64,000 nt of DNA from positions 1,728,967-1,792,966 of the forward strand of contig NZ_CP014844.1 of the NCBI RefSeq assembly GCF_001598055.1, written 5' to 3'. The notes beneath the pieces are model-generated. The model was not told where the DNA came from. It did no database searches and worked only from the letters and a program-made list of their open reading frames with translations. Positions 1-7,603 of this stretch are shown in pieces (position 1 is the first letter of the stretch; every line of letters starts with the position of its first letter). The DNA is from Cupriavidus nantongensis (GTDB lineage: Bacteria; Pseudomonadota; Gammaproteobacteria; Burkholderiales; Burkholderiaceae). Made by a program: the position numbers and the translations under genes.

Positions 1-40
1 CCGGTGCGGGGGCTGCGAGGGCTGCGCGGCGGTTGCCGCT

Positions 41-394
41 TCAGGCGGGAGGCACCACGGCCAAGGACAGGTGCGTGGCGGTGGCGGACTGCACGAGATC
101 GTCCGCCGAGTGCAGGAGGCGCGTGAACAGGCCGTCCTTCGGGTCGAAATACTCCGCAAAATCGTCGCCGCCCAGCTCGCGGCCGGCGAGGTGCCACCAG
201 TCATCGAACGGGTCGGTGTCCGGGTTGCAGCCGACCGCGTAGGCGAGCAGTTGCTGGCGTCCATCCGGGCGACGCTCCCCACGCTCGGCGAGGAAGTACA
301 CGCCCTGGTCCTTGACCAGGACGATGCGGCACTGATTGGCGATGGCTTCGGTCAGCACGGGGCGCAGGTCGGCGCCTTTGAATCGCAGTGACAT
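41..394 (-). CDS. DUF3085 domain-containing protein
   Basis: A 117-residue protein that I recognise as resembling the DUF3085 family, small proteins of unknown function common on large ICEs. The start MSLRFKGADL is chosen because an AGGAG lies 8-9 bases upstream; a longer reading frame to 463 runs through a hairpin and T-tract and is unlikely to be translated. The middle is rich in aromatic and acidic residues (DPFDDWWHLAGREL). No membrane segment or catalytic motif is visible. It is the leftmost gene of a series of small minus-strand genes with their own spacers. Function unknown. Confidence 0.75.
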   Translation of the reverse strand: MSLRFKGADLRPVLTEAIANQCRIVLVKDQGVYFLAERGERRPDGRQQLLAYAVGCNPDTDPFDDWWHLAGRELGGDDFAEYFDPKDGLFTRLLHSADDLVQSATATHLSLAVVPPA

Positions 395-409
395 GGATGA
401 AATCTCCTG

Positions 410-454
410 TGTGAAAAAAGAGAAAGGCCCTCCACCCGATGGGATGAAGGGCCT
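410..454 (-). terminator. Rho-independent terminator in the leader of the DUF3085 gene
   Basis: On the minus strand AGGCCCT pairs with AGGGCCT (425-431 with 448-454). The hairpin is followed by a T-rich tail, TTTCTCTTTTTTC. It lies after the gene that ends at 518 and just before the DUF3085 ribosome binding site, so it either ends the upstream transcript or acts as an attenuator. Confidence 0.6.
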
Positions 455-517
455 GTAGGGCACGCGGCCGGAATGGCTGGAACGCCGTGGCGGGTGCCTC
501 GGGTCAGTCGAGGGGCG

Positions 518-1342
518 TCATGCCGGGACGGCTTGGCGCTTACGGGCCGCCTTCGCGTCGAGGATGCTCACGTCGATCTGGCGCCAGCGCCCGTCGTCGA
601 TGAGCCGCTCCAGCACTTCGCCGAGCATGTCGAAATACACCTCGTCGTGCCGATCGACCAGTTCGACCGATTCACCGTTCTGACGGTGCAGTTCCACCAC
701 GTAGGTGTCTCCGCCGCGGTCGTAGAGGATCGTCACCCGGCCCTCGAACTTCGCGGTCGAGACCGTGAAGCTGATCGCCGGCGGGGTCTCGATGATCTTG
801 GAGGGCGTGGGATCGACCCAGGTGAAGTCGCGGGCACCGGCATCCACCAGCATGTGGGTGAGGCGCCGGAAGCGATCGGGGGCCGGCATCTCCTCCAACT
901 GCTCGATGAGCTGGCCCAACTCCATGCACTGCGGCGTGGGAATGGGCAGCTTGGCCGGCGCCGAGCCGAGGATGTGCCTCGTGATGGTGTATGGCGTTCC
1001 ATCCGAAGTCTTCTCGGTGATGACCTCCGGCGTGTCCGCGCGCAGTCCGTCGAAGCGACGACGGGCATAGGGTTGGACATGCACCTTGGCGCCTTCGGCA
1101 GGAACCGTGGTCACCAGGTTGGGATCGAGCACCGCGAACTCGGAAGGCTTGAGCTTGACGACGATGGCATCGTCGGTCGCGGCGACCACCTTGCCGTCGA
1201 AGGGTTGGGCATCGATGGCGAAGCCCAGCGTTGAGGACAGCGGCTGATCATCGAACACACGGTACTTGAACGACCGCACGTTGCGGGGCACATGGCCGGC
1301 GACCAGCGAAGGCATCATGGATTTGATAAGGGAACGGTCCAT
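518..1342 (-). CDS. Conserved ICE hypothetical protein (274 aa)
   Basis: A 274-residue protein that I do not recognise. The start MDRSLIKSMMP is preceded by AAGGAG at a normal distance; the frame stays open to 1600 but that part crosses leader structures. The sequence looks soluble, with no signal peptide or membrane segment, and has a basic C-terminus ending KAARKRQAVPA. It belongs to the run of accessory ICE genes between the DNA methyltransferase and position 1. A radC-like structured RNA lies in its leader, about 105 bases upstream of the start, and a terminator lies further upstream, so it appears to be its own transcription unit. Function unknown. Confidence 0.7.
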   Translation of the reverse strand: MDRSLIKSMMPSLVAGHVPRNVRSFKYRVFDDQPLSSTLGFAIDAQPFDGKVVAATDDAIVVKLKPSEFAVLDPNLVTTVPAEGAKVHVQPYARRRFDGLRADTPEVITEKTSDGTPYTITRHILGSAPAKLPIPTPQCMELGQLIEQLEEMPAPDRFRRLTHMLVDAGARDFTWVDPTPSKIIETPPAISFTVSTAKFEGRVTILYDRGGDTYVVELHRQNGESVELVDRHDEVYFDMLGEVLERLIDDGRWRQIDVSILDAKAARKRQAVPA

Positions 1343-1445
1343 GGGGAAACTCCTTGAGGAAAAACAAGGGATTCCCCGCCCGCAAGGGAGAGGTCCCTTG
1401 TGGGTGGCGTGGACGGACGCGGTAGGTCCGTAGGAAGAAACGACC

Positions 1446-1519
1446 AGCACGGTTTCCCGTGCTTGCAGCCTCGAAGGTCTCGACTGCCTGGGCATGTGTC
1501 GGCAGCGCCGACGGACATG
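1446..1519 (-). ncRNA. Structured leader RNA, radC-motif-like (copy A)
   Basis: Plus-strand coordinates: hairpin AGCACGG/CCGTGCT (1446-1463), then the shared block GCAGCCTCGAAG, then CTGCCTGGGCATGT leading into a second hairpin with TCGGC-AGC-GCCGA inside a CATGT/ACATG closing stem (1493-1519). The same two-hairpin layout recurs at 4459, 5357 and 36798, always 105-160 bases upstream of a minus-strand start. Stem sequences differ between copies while pairing is kept. The downstream gene is the 274-residue hypothetical protein. Confidence 0.6.
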
Positions 1520-1600
1520 GGGCAAGCATGGCCCCGGGGTGATCGGCCTGCCCGCAGGAAACGGCACCGCACCACGCCCGCATTCCTGTGCTGCATACAA

Positions 1601-1623
1601 GAAAAAGCCCCTCGAAAGGGGCT
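1601..1623 (-). terminator. Rho-independent terminator after the 92-aa gene
   Basis: A perfect hairpin AGCCCC-TTTCGA-GGGGCT on the minus strand is followed by TTTTTC. It starts 8 bases after the stop of the gene ending at 1631, so it ends that transcript. Confidence 0.75.
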
Positions 1624-1630
1624 GGAGGGG

Positions 1631-1909
1631 TCAGGCTTGGTACACGAAGTAGTGCTCGCGCTGACGCGGAAAGAACACGTGCTTCCACGTATCCCCGCTT
1701 GTGTTGCCACCGTCGAAGATGACCATTTCGTAGTCATCCACGTCGGTGTCCACCAGGTCGGCGCTGGCGATATGGCGCATGTGCAGCATGCCGCTCATGC
1801 GCTCGAATACCAGGATCTGGCCGATGGCATCGTCCTGGCTCATGGCGTTGACGCAGGCTCCAAGCTGGTGCTCAAAGTCGGATGCGGGTGTGATGAGGTC
1901 GGGGAACAT
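1631..1909 (-). CDS. Small conserved ICE hypothetical protein (92 aa)
   Basis: A 92-residue acidic protein starting MFPDLITPAS, with an AGGAG-type site in front (CACAGGAGCG). No recognised domain, signal peptide or membrane span is visible; the C-terminal half is rich in D, F, Y and H. It has its own terminator directly downstream, and the spacer upstream contains a GC hairpin (GCCGGCCCG pairing with CGGGCCGGC), so it looks monocistronic. It sits among accessory ICE genes of unknown role. Confidence 0.65.
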   Translation of the reverse strand: MFPDLITPASDFEHQLGACVNAMSQDDAIGQILVFERMSGMLHMRHIASADLVDTDVDDYEMVIFDGGNTSGDTWKHVFFPRQREHYFVYQA

Positions 1910-2005
1910 GGGATCGCTCCTGTGAAAGTGCGCCGGCCCGGCTCCCTGGTGGGAGACGGGCCGGCATGCGGTGATGAAAAGGAAGGCTGGAGATGTGTCT
2001 GGCAG

Positions 2006-2743
2006 CTATTCGCCGGCCAGCGGCAGGCCCGGCAACACGGGTGCGTCGGCATCGAGAATGAGGATGCGCACATCGGCCTGGCCGGCCAGTGCAAGGATCT
2101 GTGCCAGGTCGTCCGGCATGCCCTTGCTGCAGTGCTCCTGCCGAAGCTGCTCGGCGGAGATCTCCTCGATGTCCTGCAGGTGCTGGTCCGTCCAGGGCGT
2201 GGAAATCAGCTTGACGCCGATCGCCGGGCTGTAGGGAAGCCGGAACGCAACGAACAAAAAGGCCTCCGGCGTCGCGAGGTCAGCCAGGTTGGCCAGGTAC
2301 TGGCCGGTTTCGTGGCTGATGTGCGCGCTGCTGATTTCCCAGCACCGGCTGTAGTAGCCGGTCTCGAAGCTCAACCGCTGCACGACTTCCCGTGCGGCCT
2401 CGGCCGAATAGGTGTCGCCAATGTGGGCGGGGCGGCCGTCGAAGTCGTCGCCGTGGATCGCGTACACCACGGCACCCACCACGCCTTCGCCGCTGACCCC
2501 TTCAGCCGCGTCGCTTTCGGCGATCAGTGCGGCGCCGACAGGTTCGGTGCCAGTCCTGACCACCGCGAAGTCGCTGGTGACGATGCAGGGGGAAGAAACC
2601 AGTGCCTCGTCGGAGAGGTGCTGCTGGCTCGGGTGGATGTTTCGCCAGACATGTGGGCTTCCGTCCTCGTGGCTGATGGACAGCGTGCGGACGACCTTCA
2701 GATTCCAGTAGCCGCGTAGAAAGGGATTGGGGTTCTGGGACAT
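2006..2743 (-). CDS. ICE accessory protein, possibly DUF5983-like
   Basis: A 245-residue protein starting MSQNPNPFLRGYW, with TTGGAG as the ribosome binding site. The segment CWEISSAHISHETGQYLANL resembles the start-of-domain pattern (STAHI..ET...L) I associate with DUF5983 proteins of ICEs; this is a family guess from memory. The N-terminal half contains GDTYSAEAAREVVQRLSFE and no catalytic motif I can name. The last 40 residues are leucine/aspartate-rich. It is flanked by other single accessory genes, with a GC hairpin at 2783-2805 in its leader. Function unknown. Confidence 0.65.
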   Translation of the reverse strand: MSQNPNPFLRGYWNLKVVRTLSISHEDGSPHVWRNIHPSQQHLSDEALVSSPCIVTSDFAVVRTGTEPVGAALIAESDAAEGVSGEGVVGAVVYAIHGDDFDGRPAHIGDTYSAEAAREVVQRLSFETGYYSRCWEISSAHISHETGQYLANLADLATPEAFLFVAFRLPYSPAIGVKLISTPWTDQHLQDIEEISAEQLRQEHCSKGMPDDLAQILALAGQADVRILILDADAPVLPGLPLAGE

Positions 2744-2826
2744 GGGATTTCTCCAACAGAATAATGATGGAGCCAATCCCCGCCACCGGGAATTGACCCC
2801 GGTGGGTGGAAAGAAAGGGAACAGCG

Positions 2827-3512
2827 TCAGATGGCGCTGATCGTTGGCGTTTGGGCCAATCTCTCGGCGACGCGCCGGCGCAAATTCATGCGGAATGGCT
2901 CGTCGCTGACGCCCGCCAGCAGATTGATGGCCTCCAGCGCGATCAGGGCCGAGGCCTCTTCGATGTCGGCGGCCACAATGGCCTTGCGCAGTTGGTCGCC
3001 GAGCTGGAGCGCCTGCGAGGAGGAACTGATGACGCGGACCTCGCGGCTCAGGTAGCAGCCGTTGCCGCCGAACTCGAACAGCCGCGGCTTGCTGCAATAC
3101 CAGCATCCCTCGAACTGGATGGCGGTCAGGTGGTGGCCGTCATCGAACCGGGTGGCGATCAGAAACAATGCGTCGAGATCGGCGGTGTCCTCGAACGAAT
3201 GACGCTCGATCAAGTTCCCCAGCTCTTCGTCCTCATCGGCACCGAAGTGCACGGCGAGCAGTTCGAGCAGCGGCGGGATCGACAGCCCTTCGTCGTCCGG
3301 CATCGGAATGCCGAGTTGCGTGGCCAGGTCTTCCAGACCATCGAGCACGTCCGGCCATTGCGGATTGGTGGTCTCGGCGATCTGGGCGATGTAGGCCTGC
3401 CCGTTGCCGGGATGGCTCTCGTCCAGCGCGAAGGCGCCGAACAGCGCCTGGATGACGGGGTCGCACGGTCGAGCACGAGAACGCCGGTGGCTTCGTAGTA
3501 GTTGTTGGCCAT
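2827..3512 (-). pseudogene. Frameshifted conserved ICE gene
   Basis: The start ATG at 3512 with GAAAGGAG in front opens MANNYYEATGVLVLDRATP, then the frame is lost near 3457-3462. Moving by one base restores a long open frame that reads ALFGAFALDESHPGNGQAYI and on into the 173-residue C-terminal part. The only in-frame start proposed for that part is a GTG at 3348 lying inside the protein, without a ribosome binding site. The intact product would be about 228 residues; the C-terminal half has a CWYC pair and a helical tail. The lesion is next to a GGGG run, so it may be a true mutation or a sequencing error. Confidence 0.75.
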
Positions 3513-3606
3513 GAAGGCTCCTTTCGATGAATGAACGGAGCCAGCCCTTGCGGACGATGGCATCCGCAGGGGAACCGCCTGATGCCGGATGGCACTGGGC
3601 GGGGAG

Positions 3607-3648
3607 AAAATGCGAGGGACATGGCCTCGGACGAGGCGCATGTCCCTC
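3607..3648 (-). terminator. Strong hairpin terminator after the 130-aa gene
   Basis: GAGGGACATG (3614-3623) pairs with CATGTCCCTC (3639-3648) and an inner GCCTCG/CGAGGC extends the stem, leaving a 2-base loop. On the minus strand it is followed by GCATTTTCTCC. It lies 45 bases after the stop of the gene ending at 3694. Confidence 0.6.
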
Positions 3649-3693
3649 ATGGGGTCGCGTGAACGCAGTGATGAAGGTGTGCCAGGGACCGGC

Positions 3694-4086
3694 TCACCAA
3701 CCGCTGTAGTTCAGCAGCAGGTCGGCGATCACCTGGCGACGAGGCAGATCGAGGTCGTCGAAGTCCGACAACCCGTTGAAGTGGCAGCGCTTGAGCATGG
3801 CACCGCCCTCGCGCGCGTTGTAGAAGCTGACCATCGCGGACAGGAACATGCGTTCCCCGCTGCTCAGGACGCCGAGGGCGTCGTTGAGGCGCAGCATGTC
3901 GGGGCGCAGATCCCACTTGCTTTTGGCCTGGTTCAGACCTTCACGGGTGCCATCGCCAAACCATTGCGGGCCGGCGATCTCGACACCACGCTTCCATGCC
4001 TCGAAAAAGGCTTGGGGCGCGGCGCTGAAATGCCGTTCTTCCCGAACGATCTGATCGACGACTTCCTGCGGCAGTAGCTGGTTCAT
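3694..4086 (-). CDS. Conserved ICE hypothetical protein (130 aa)
   Basis: A 130-residue protein beginning MNQLLPQEVVDQIVREERHF; the sequence GAGGAATCACGTC before the ATG contains a plausible GAGG site. It appears all helical and soluble, with a conserved-looking C-terminus (MLKRCHFNGLSDFDDLDLPR). Only 21 bases separate it from the 73-residue gene upstream, so the two are probably co-transcribed. A strong terminator follows. I do not recognise the family; proteins of this size and style occur in the accessory block of PFGI-1-type ICEs. Confidence 0.65.
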   Translation of the reverse strand: MNQLLPQEVVDQIVREERHFSAAPQAFFEAWKRGVEIAGPQWFGDGTREGLNQAKSKWDLRPDMLRLNDALGVLSSGERMFLSAMVSFYNAREGGAMLKRCHFNGLSDFDDLDLPRRQVIADLLLNYSGW

Positions 4087-4107
4087 GACGTGATTCCTCC
4101 AGTTGGA

Positions 4108-4329
4108 TCAGGGAATGGCGAGCTGGGACCAGCCGCCTCTTTCGAGGGCACGTTGAGCCGCGGCATGGCTGGCGAAGTACTCACGAGATTCCCGCGAAAC
4201 GGGACCTTCGGTATCGCGCGTGCCGATGTAGTGGCCGGCGGCGCTGTGCAGGACTTCGAGCGGCAGGAACTTGCCGCAGTAGGTCAAGGCCAATTGACCG
4301 AATCGGCCGAAAGAGGCTTGCTGGGACAT
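4108..4329 (-). CDS. Small ICE hypothetical protein (73 aa)
   Basis: A 73-residue protein starting MSQQASFGRFGQLALTYCG, with AAGGAG 6-7 bases upstream of the ATG. It has one cysteine, a short hydrophobic stretch and a C-terminal segment (SREYFASHAAAQRALERGGW) that looks helical. It probably forms a two-gene unit with the 130-residue gene. A radC-like leader RNA (copy B) lies about 130 bases upstream. No function assigned. Confidence 0.6.
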   Translation of the reverse strand: MSQQASFGRFGQLALTYCGKFLPLEVLHSAAGHYIGTRDTEGPVSRESREYFASHAAAQRALERGGWSQLAIP

Positions 4330-4458
4330 GGATGGGCTCCTTGGAAAGCGGGGCCCTGTCCCTCACGGGATGGCAGCTCCCGCACGCGGTTGAAAAAAAG
4401 CATCAGCGTCTTGGGAACGCGCGTCCGCGCAATGGATGCGATGCGGACTGGTGGGTTG

Positions 4459-4526
4459 CGCGGAGAGAATCCCGCGGCAGCCTGAAACCCTGGCTGCTGG
4501 CATGTGCTGACGAATCAGCGAACATG
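4459..4526 (-). ncRNA. Structured leader RNA, radC-motif-like (copy B)
   Basis: Stem CGCGG/CCGCG, then the shared block GGCAGCCTGAAACCC and TGGCTGCTGGCATGT, then a hairpin GCTGA-CGAA-TCAGC closed by CATGT/ACATG. Compared with copy A the second stem has changed on both sides (TCGGC/GCCGA against GCTGA/TCAGC) and still pairs. It lies in the leader of the gene starting at 4329. Confidence 0.6.
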
Positions 4527-4604
4527 CGGACAGCTTCGTGAGGGTGCCGCGCCACGTCAGTTGGAAATCGGCATCTGGTCCAGCCCCGATTGATGTGCGC
4601 AGGA

Positions 4605-4634
4605 CAAAGAAAAGCCCCGCAACGAGTGCGGGGC
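4605..4634 (-). terminator. Rho-independent terminator after the 185-aa gene
   Basis: Perfect stem GCCCCGC with GCGGGGC (4614-4634), 7-base loop, followed on the minus strand by TTTTCTTTG. It lies 26 bases past the stop of the gene ending at 4661. Confidence 0.75.
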
Positions 4635-4660
4635 GGTCATGACGGTGCGGTGAGGCTGGA

Positions 4661-5218
4661 TCAGCGGGGCTTGTCACCCAGGACATGCTGCTTCCAGATG
4701 GCGAATGCCTCGTCCGCTGGCAGCTCGGCCAGGATGACGATGGGCTGGTCCTGTCGGCTGCGCAGCTTTGCGAAATACGCCGCGCGGTCGGCAATGACCT
4801 TGAGCTTGATGCCCTTGAGGAACAGCAGTCGGCCGTCCTTGATGAACAGCACCTTGTTGCCGATGTCGCGGTTGAACGCGGTGCGCAGCTTGCGCTCCGC
4901 GTGCATGGCATCGGCCAACTGGTCCACTAGGAAGTCGAGCGTCATGTCGATGAGAAGCGGCTCGTCGTCCTCGTGTTCGACGTCGAGCGATGCCGGCGGC
5001 AGGCTCTTGGCGAATTCCTCGGCCTGGGCCAGCAGCGCGGCTTGGCCTTGCAGCGGGCGCACGAACGTCGAGCCGCCGTGTCCGTCATTGCGGGCTTCGG
5101 CGATGGGCCTGCCGTCGAACATGACGGTGGCGGTGAAGCACAGCGTTTCCTCGCTCGCGAAATCCGCGACCTTGAGGTTCTTGAGCGTGATGCGGTCTTG
5201 TCGGGTGATGGTGTCCAT
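4661..5218 (-). CDS. Conserved ICE hypothetical protein (185 aa)
   Basis: A 185-residue protein; the start MDTITRQDRITLKNL is chosen for its position after CAGGACTTC; longer frames read through the leader RNA. The N-terminal third looks like a beta-rich domain (ITLKNLKVADFASEETLCF). The middle is a helical acidic segment, and the last third carries a repeated L/I/K pattern (VLFIKDGRLLFLKGIKLKVI). No motif identifies its function. It has its own downstream terminator and a radC-like RNA (copy C) upstream, so it is probably monocistronic. Confidence 0.65.
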   Translation of the reverse strand: MDTITRQDRITLKNLKVADFASEETLCFTATVMFDGRPIAEARNDGHGGSTFVRPLQGQAALLAQAEEFAKSLPPASLDVEHEDDEPLLIDMTLDFLVDQLADAMHAERKLRTAFNRDIGNKVLFIKDGRLLFLKGIKLKVIADRAAYFAKLRSRQDQPIVILAELPADEAFAIWKQHVLGDKPR

Positions 5219-5356
5219 AGGAAGTCCTGTTATCGACGGGGTTGACGACACGCCCCTGACGGGACGCGGCATACATCCCGTGGGTTGGAGGAAGGTGGCA
5301 TCGATGCCCGGTGGGCAGCGTTCGCCGGAGAGATGCCGGGGCGAACTGGCGGGTGG

Positions 5357-5421
5357 CGTGGGAGGAACCCACGGCAGCCTTGACACCCTGGCTGCTGGCT
5401 GTTGCCGATGCGTCGGCAATG
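5357..5421 (-). ncRNA. Structured leader RNA, radC-motif-like (copy C)
   Basis: Perfect stem CGTGGG/CCCACG (5357-5373), shared block GGCAGCCTTGACACCC and TGGCTGCTGG, then stem TTGCCGA/TCGGCAA (5402-5419) with a 4-base loop. It lies about 140 bases upstream of the gene starting at 5218 and just after the end of the methyltransferase gene. Confidence 0.6.
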
Positions 5422-5461
5422 CAGGAGGGAGGATCACGCGGCCCGCCGGCCGCGTCGTGCA

Positions 5462-7072
5462 TCAATCCGAAGCGCTCGATCCCGTCTTGTGCAGGCACTG
5501 CACCAGCCGCTGGCCCAGCCACGCGACGCACGGCACGGCCATGGAGTTGCCGATCGCCTTGTAGCGCGGCGCGTCGGCGGAGGGCCTGCCGCGGTACGAC
5601 ACCAGCGTGTAGTCGTCGGGCATGCCTTGAAGCCGCTCGCATTCGACCGGCATCAGCCGACGCACCCGCCACTGCGACCAGTCGCCCGGACCGGGGTTAT
5701 TCCAGTCGTAGCGGAAATGTGCCTCGAAGTCCGGTGCCAGCACATGGGGCTTGTCGGCACCACCGCTGCTGGTGCGCAGCGCGGTCGAGACGCCATCGCC
5801 CAGTTCAGCGGCCAGGCCTTCGGTGCGACCGCGCAGCGCCACGCCGATCACCATCGGCCGGCCTTGGCCCGGCTTGCCGCCACCCGTGGAGAGCGTCCCG
5901 GCAAGCTGGCCGTGGCCGGATTCGAGCCGCAGCTCGCCGCGCGAGTTCTGCGCGAACGCGATGGCCGGCACGACGCCGGCGTTCGCGTGGCTGAGGCGAT
6001 GTCCGCCGGCACGCAGCGTCGGTGCATGGTTCGTCGTCGCGTCCGCCCCGCAGCCCTGTGCGGTGAAGGCGGTGATCGGCACGCCCTTGCCGGTGCCGTC
6101 CTCGCTGCAGCCCTTGCCGCCGTTGGCGGTGCTGAGCGTGTGGCTGATGCTGCCCGCGACGGACTGCGCCACGAAGGTCTCGACCTCGAAGTCGTTCTTC
6201 GGGCCGGGTGCCGCGGTCAGGCAGGCCGCGACGTCGACGGGTCCTGCGGTGTTGCCCCCACCGAATCCGAACGTCACCGTGGCCTTGCCGTAGGGCTGCT
6301 TCAGTCCTGCATATCCCGAGTACCCGCCTGCTGCCGCAGCGTCCGATCCAGCAGCGCCGGCAGCGTCTTGCCACGGCGCGAAGCCCGGCGAAGAATCCCC
6401 GCGCAGGCCTGGGCGCTCAAAAAGTACCTCGGCGGGATCGACGCCACCTCCACCACTTGCCACAAGAAACACGCGACGGCGCCGTTGGGCGACGCCGAAA
6501 TATTGAGCATCGAGCACGCGCCAGGCGATGCGGCGCCGGGGTCCAGACACACAACCTGCGTGCGCCCATTTTTGCCCTGGCGGTTCGAGCGCACGGCTTT
6601 CGCCGGCCAGTGCTCCCAGGAAGTGCCCGAAGGCGTTGCTGCGGTCGCTGAGGACGCCGGGGACGTTTTCCCAGACAAGGGTTGCCGCCGGGCGGCGGTC
6701 TTCATGGCGGGTTTGGTCGATGGCATTTGCAAGCTCCACATAGGCAAGGGTCAGGGCGCCGCGCGGGTCGTTCAGACCCTGGCGTGCACCGGCCACGCTG
6801 AACGACTGGCATGGCGTGCCGCCGACCAGGATGTCGGGAGCCGGCACGGTGCCGGCGCGGACCTGGCGGGCGATCGCGGTCATGTCGCCCAGGTTGGGCA
6901 CGTGGGGGTAACGGTGGGCGAGCACGGCGCTCGGGAACGGCTCGATCTCGGCGAACCACGCGGCTTCGAGGCCGAGGGGTTGCCAGGCGAGGCTCACGGC
7001 CTCGATGCCGCTGCAGACGCTGCCGTAGAGCAGCGGCGCGTTGCGCGGCGGTGCGCAAGGTTTCGGGTGCAT
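5462..7072 (-). CDS. DNA (cytosine-5)-methyltransferase, phage/ICE type
   Basis: A 536-residue enzyme expected to transfer a methyl group from SAM to cytosine C5. The motifs are in canonical order: motif I SVCSGIEAVSLAW near residue 18, motif IV GGTPCQSFS with the catalytic cysteine, motif VI WENVPGV, motif VIII QRRRRVFLV, a target-recognition stretch of about 220 residues, then RRLMPVECERLQGMPDDY and motif X YKAIGNSMAVPC. CAGGAG precedes the chosen ATG; an upstream frame to 7186 lacks support. No restriction enzyme gene is adjacent, so it is probably an orphan methylase that marks the ICE against host restriction or during transfer. The target site cannot be told from sequence. Confidence 0.92.
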   Translation of the reverse strand: MHPKPCAPPRNAPLLYGSVCSGIEAVSLAWQPLGLEAAWFAEIEPFPSAVLAHRYPHVPNLGDMTAIARQVRAGTVPAPDILVGGTPCQSFSVAGARQGLNDPRGALTLAYVELANAIDQTRHEDRRPAATLVWENVPGVLSDRSNAFGHFLGALAGESRALEPPGQKWAHAGCVSGPRRRIAWRVLDAQYFGVAQRRRRVFLVASGGGGVDPAEVLFERPGLRGDSSPGFAPWQDAAGAAGSDAAAAGGYSGYAGLKQPYGKATVTFGFGGGNTAGPVDVAACLTAAPGPKNDFEVETFVAQSVAGSISHTLSTANGGKGCSEDGTGKGVPITAFTAQGCGADATTNHAPTLRAGGHRLSHANAGVVPAIAFAQNSRGELRLESGHGQLAGTLSTGGGKPGQGRPMVIGVALRGRTEGLAAELGDGVSTALRTSSGGADKPHVLAPDFEAHFRYDWNNPGPGDWSQWRVRRLMPVECERLQGMPDDYTLVSYRGRPSADAPRYKAIGNSMAVPCVAWLGQRLVQCLHKTGSSASD

Positions 7073-7603
7073 GTCGGTCTCCTGTTCGTATGGCGCAGGG
7101 CCATCGCCCTGGCCGGGGCGTTGAAAGGCAGGAGAAAGGCGCCGAAGGCCCCAGGGGCCTTCGGCTCGGGAGGAAGGAAGAACCACCCGTGGGCTGATTG
7201 GCAGGCCCGGTCGTCGCTAGAACCGTCTGCTCATCAAGCAATCACACCCGGCCCATGTCGTGGCTGGAGCCGGCATCGTCTGGCGCACATCCGCGCACAA
7301 AGGGAGCCCGTTTTTGCGCCGGCGGGCACCGGCACCGAATACCGCTGACCGCGAAGGGTCTCCGGATGGCTCGCACAGGCAAGCCATCGGGGGACCCTTC
7401 GCAGCGGCGGAAGGAATGCAGACGAGGAGAACGCGCGGGGTGCGGTTCGCGGAGAAGCCACCTTCAGGTCCCGCGGCCGGGGACGGCCGGACGGGACACG
7501 CGCACGGATCAAGAAGGCATTGCGCGCTGGGGCGTCCCGCAGGGTGTGCGGGACACGGGCCATGCCGCCGATGGCGGGCATGGCTCACGGGGAATCGGGG
7601 CGG
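7073..7603 (-). other. Long structured spacer between topB and the methyltransferase gene
   Basis: 531 bases without a convincing gene. It holds three strong inverted repeats. The first is a 12-bp stem around one base at 7141-7165 (GCCGAAGGCCCC/GGGGCCTTCGGC). The second is a two-tier hairpin at 7351-7402, outer stem GCGAAGGGTC/GACCCTTCGC and inner stem GATGGCT/AGCCATC. The third is GTCCCGC/GCGGGAC at 7534-7554, 50 bases past the topB stop. None has a clear T-tract. They may be a leader RNA or protein-binding sites for the methylase gene. Confidence 0.5.

Noticed and set aside
5402..7348. 648-residue plus-strand ORF
   Set aside because: It is antisense to the DNA methyltransferase, which has all catalytic motifs; the ORF arises from GC-rich codon bias and shows no family resemblance.
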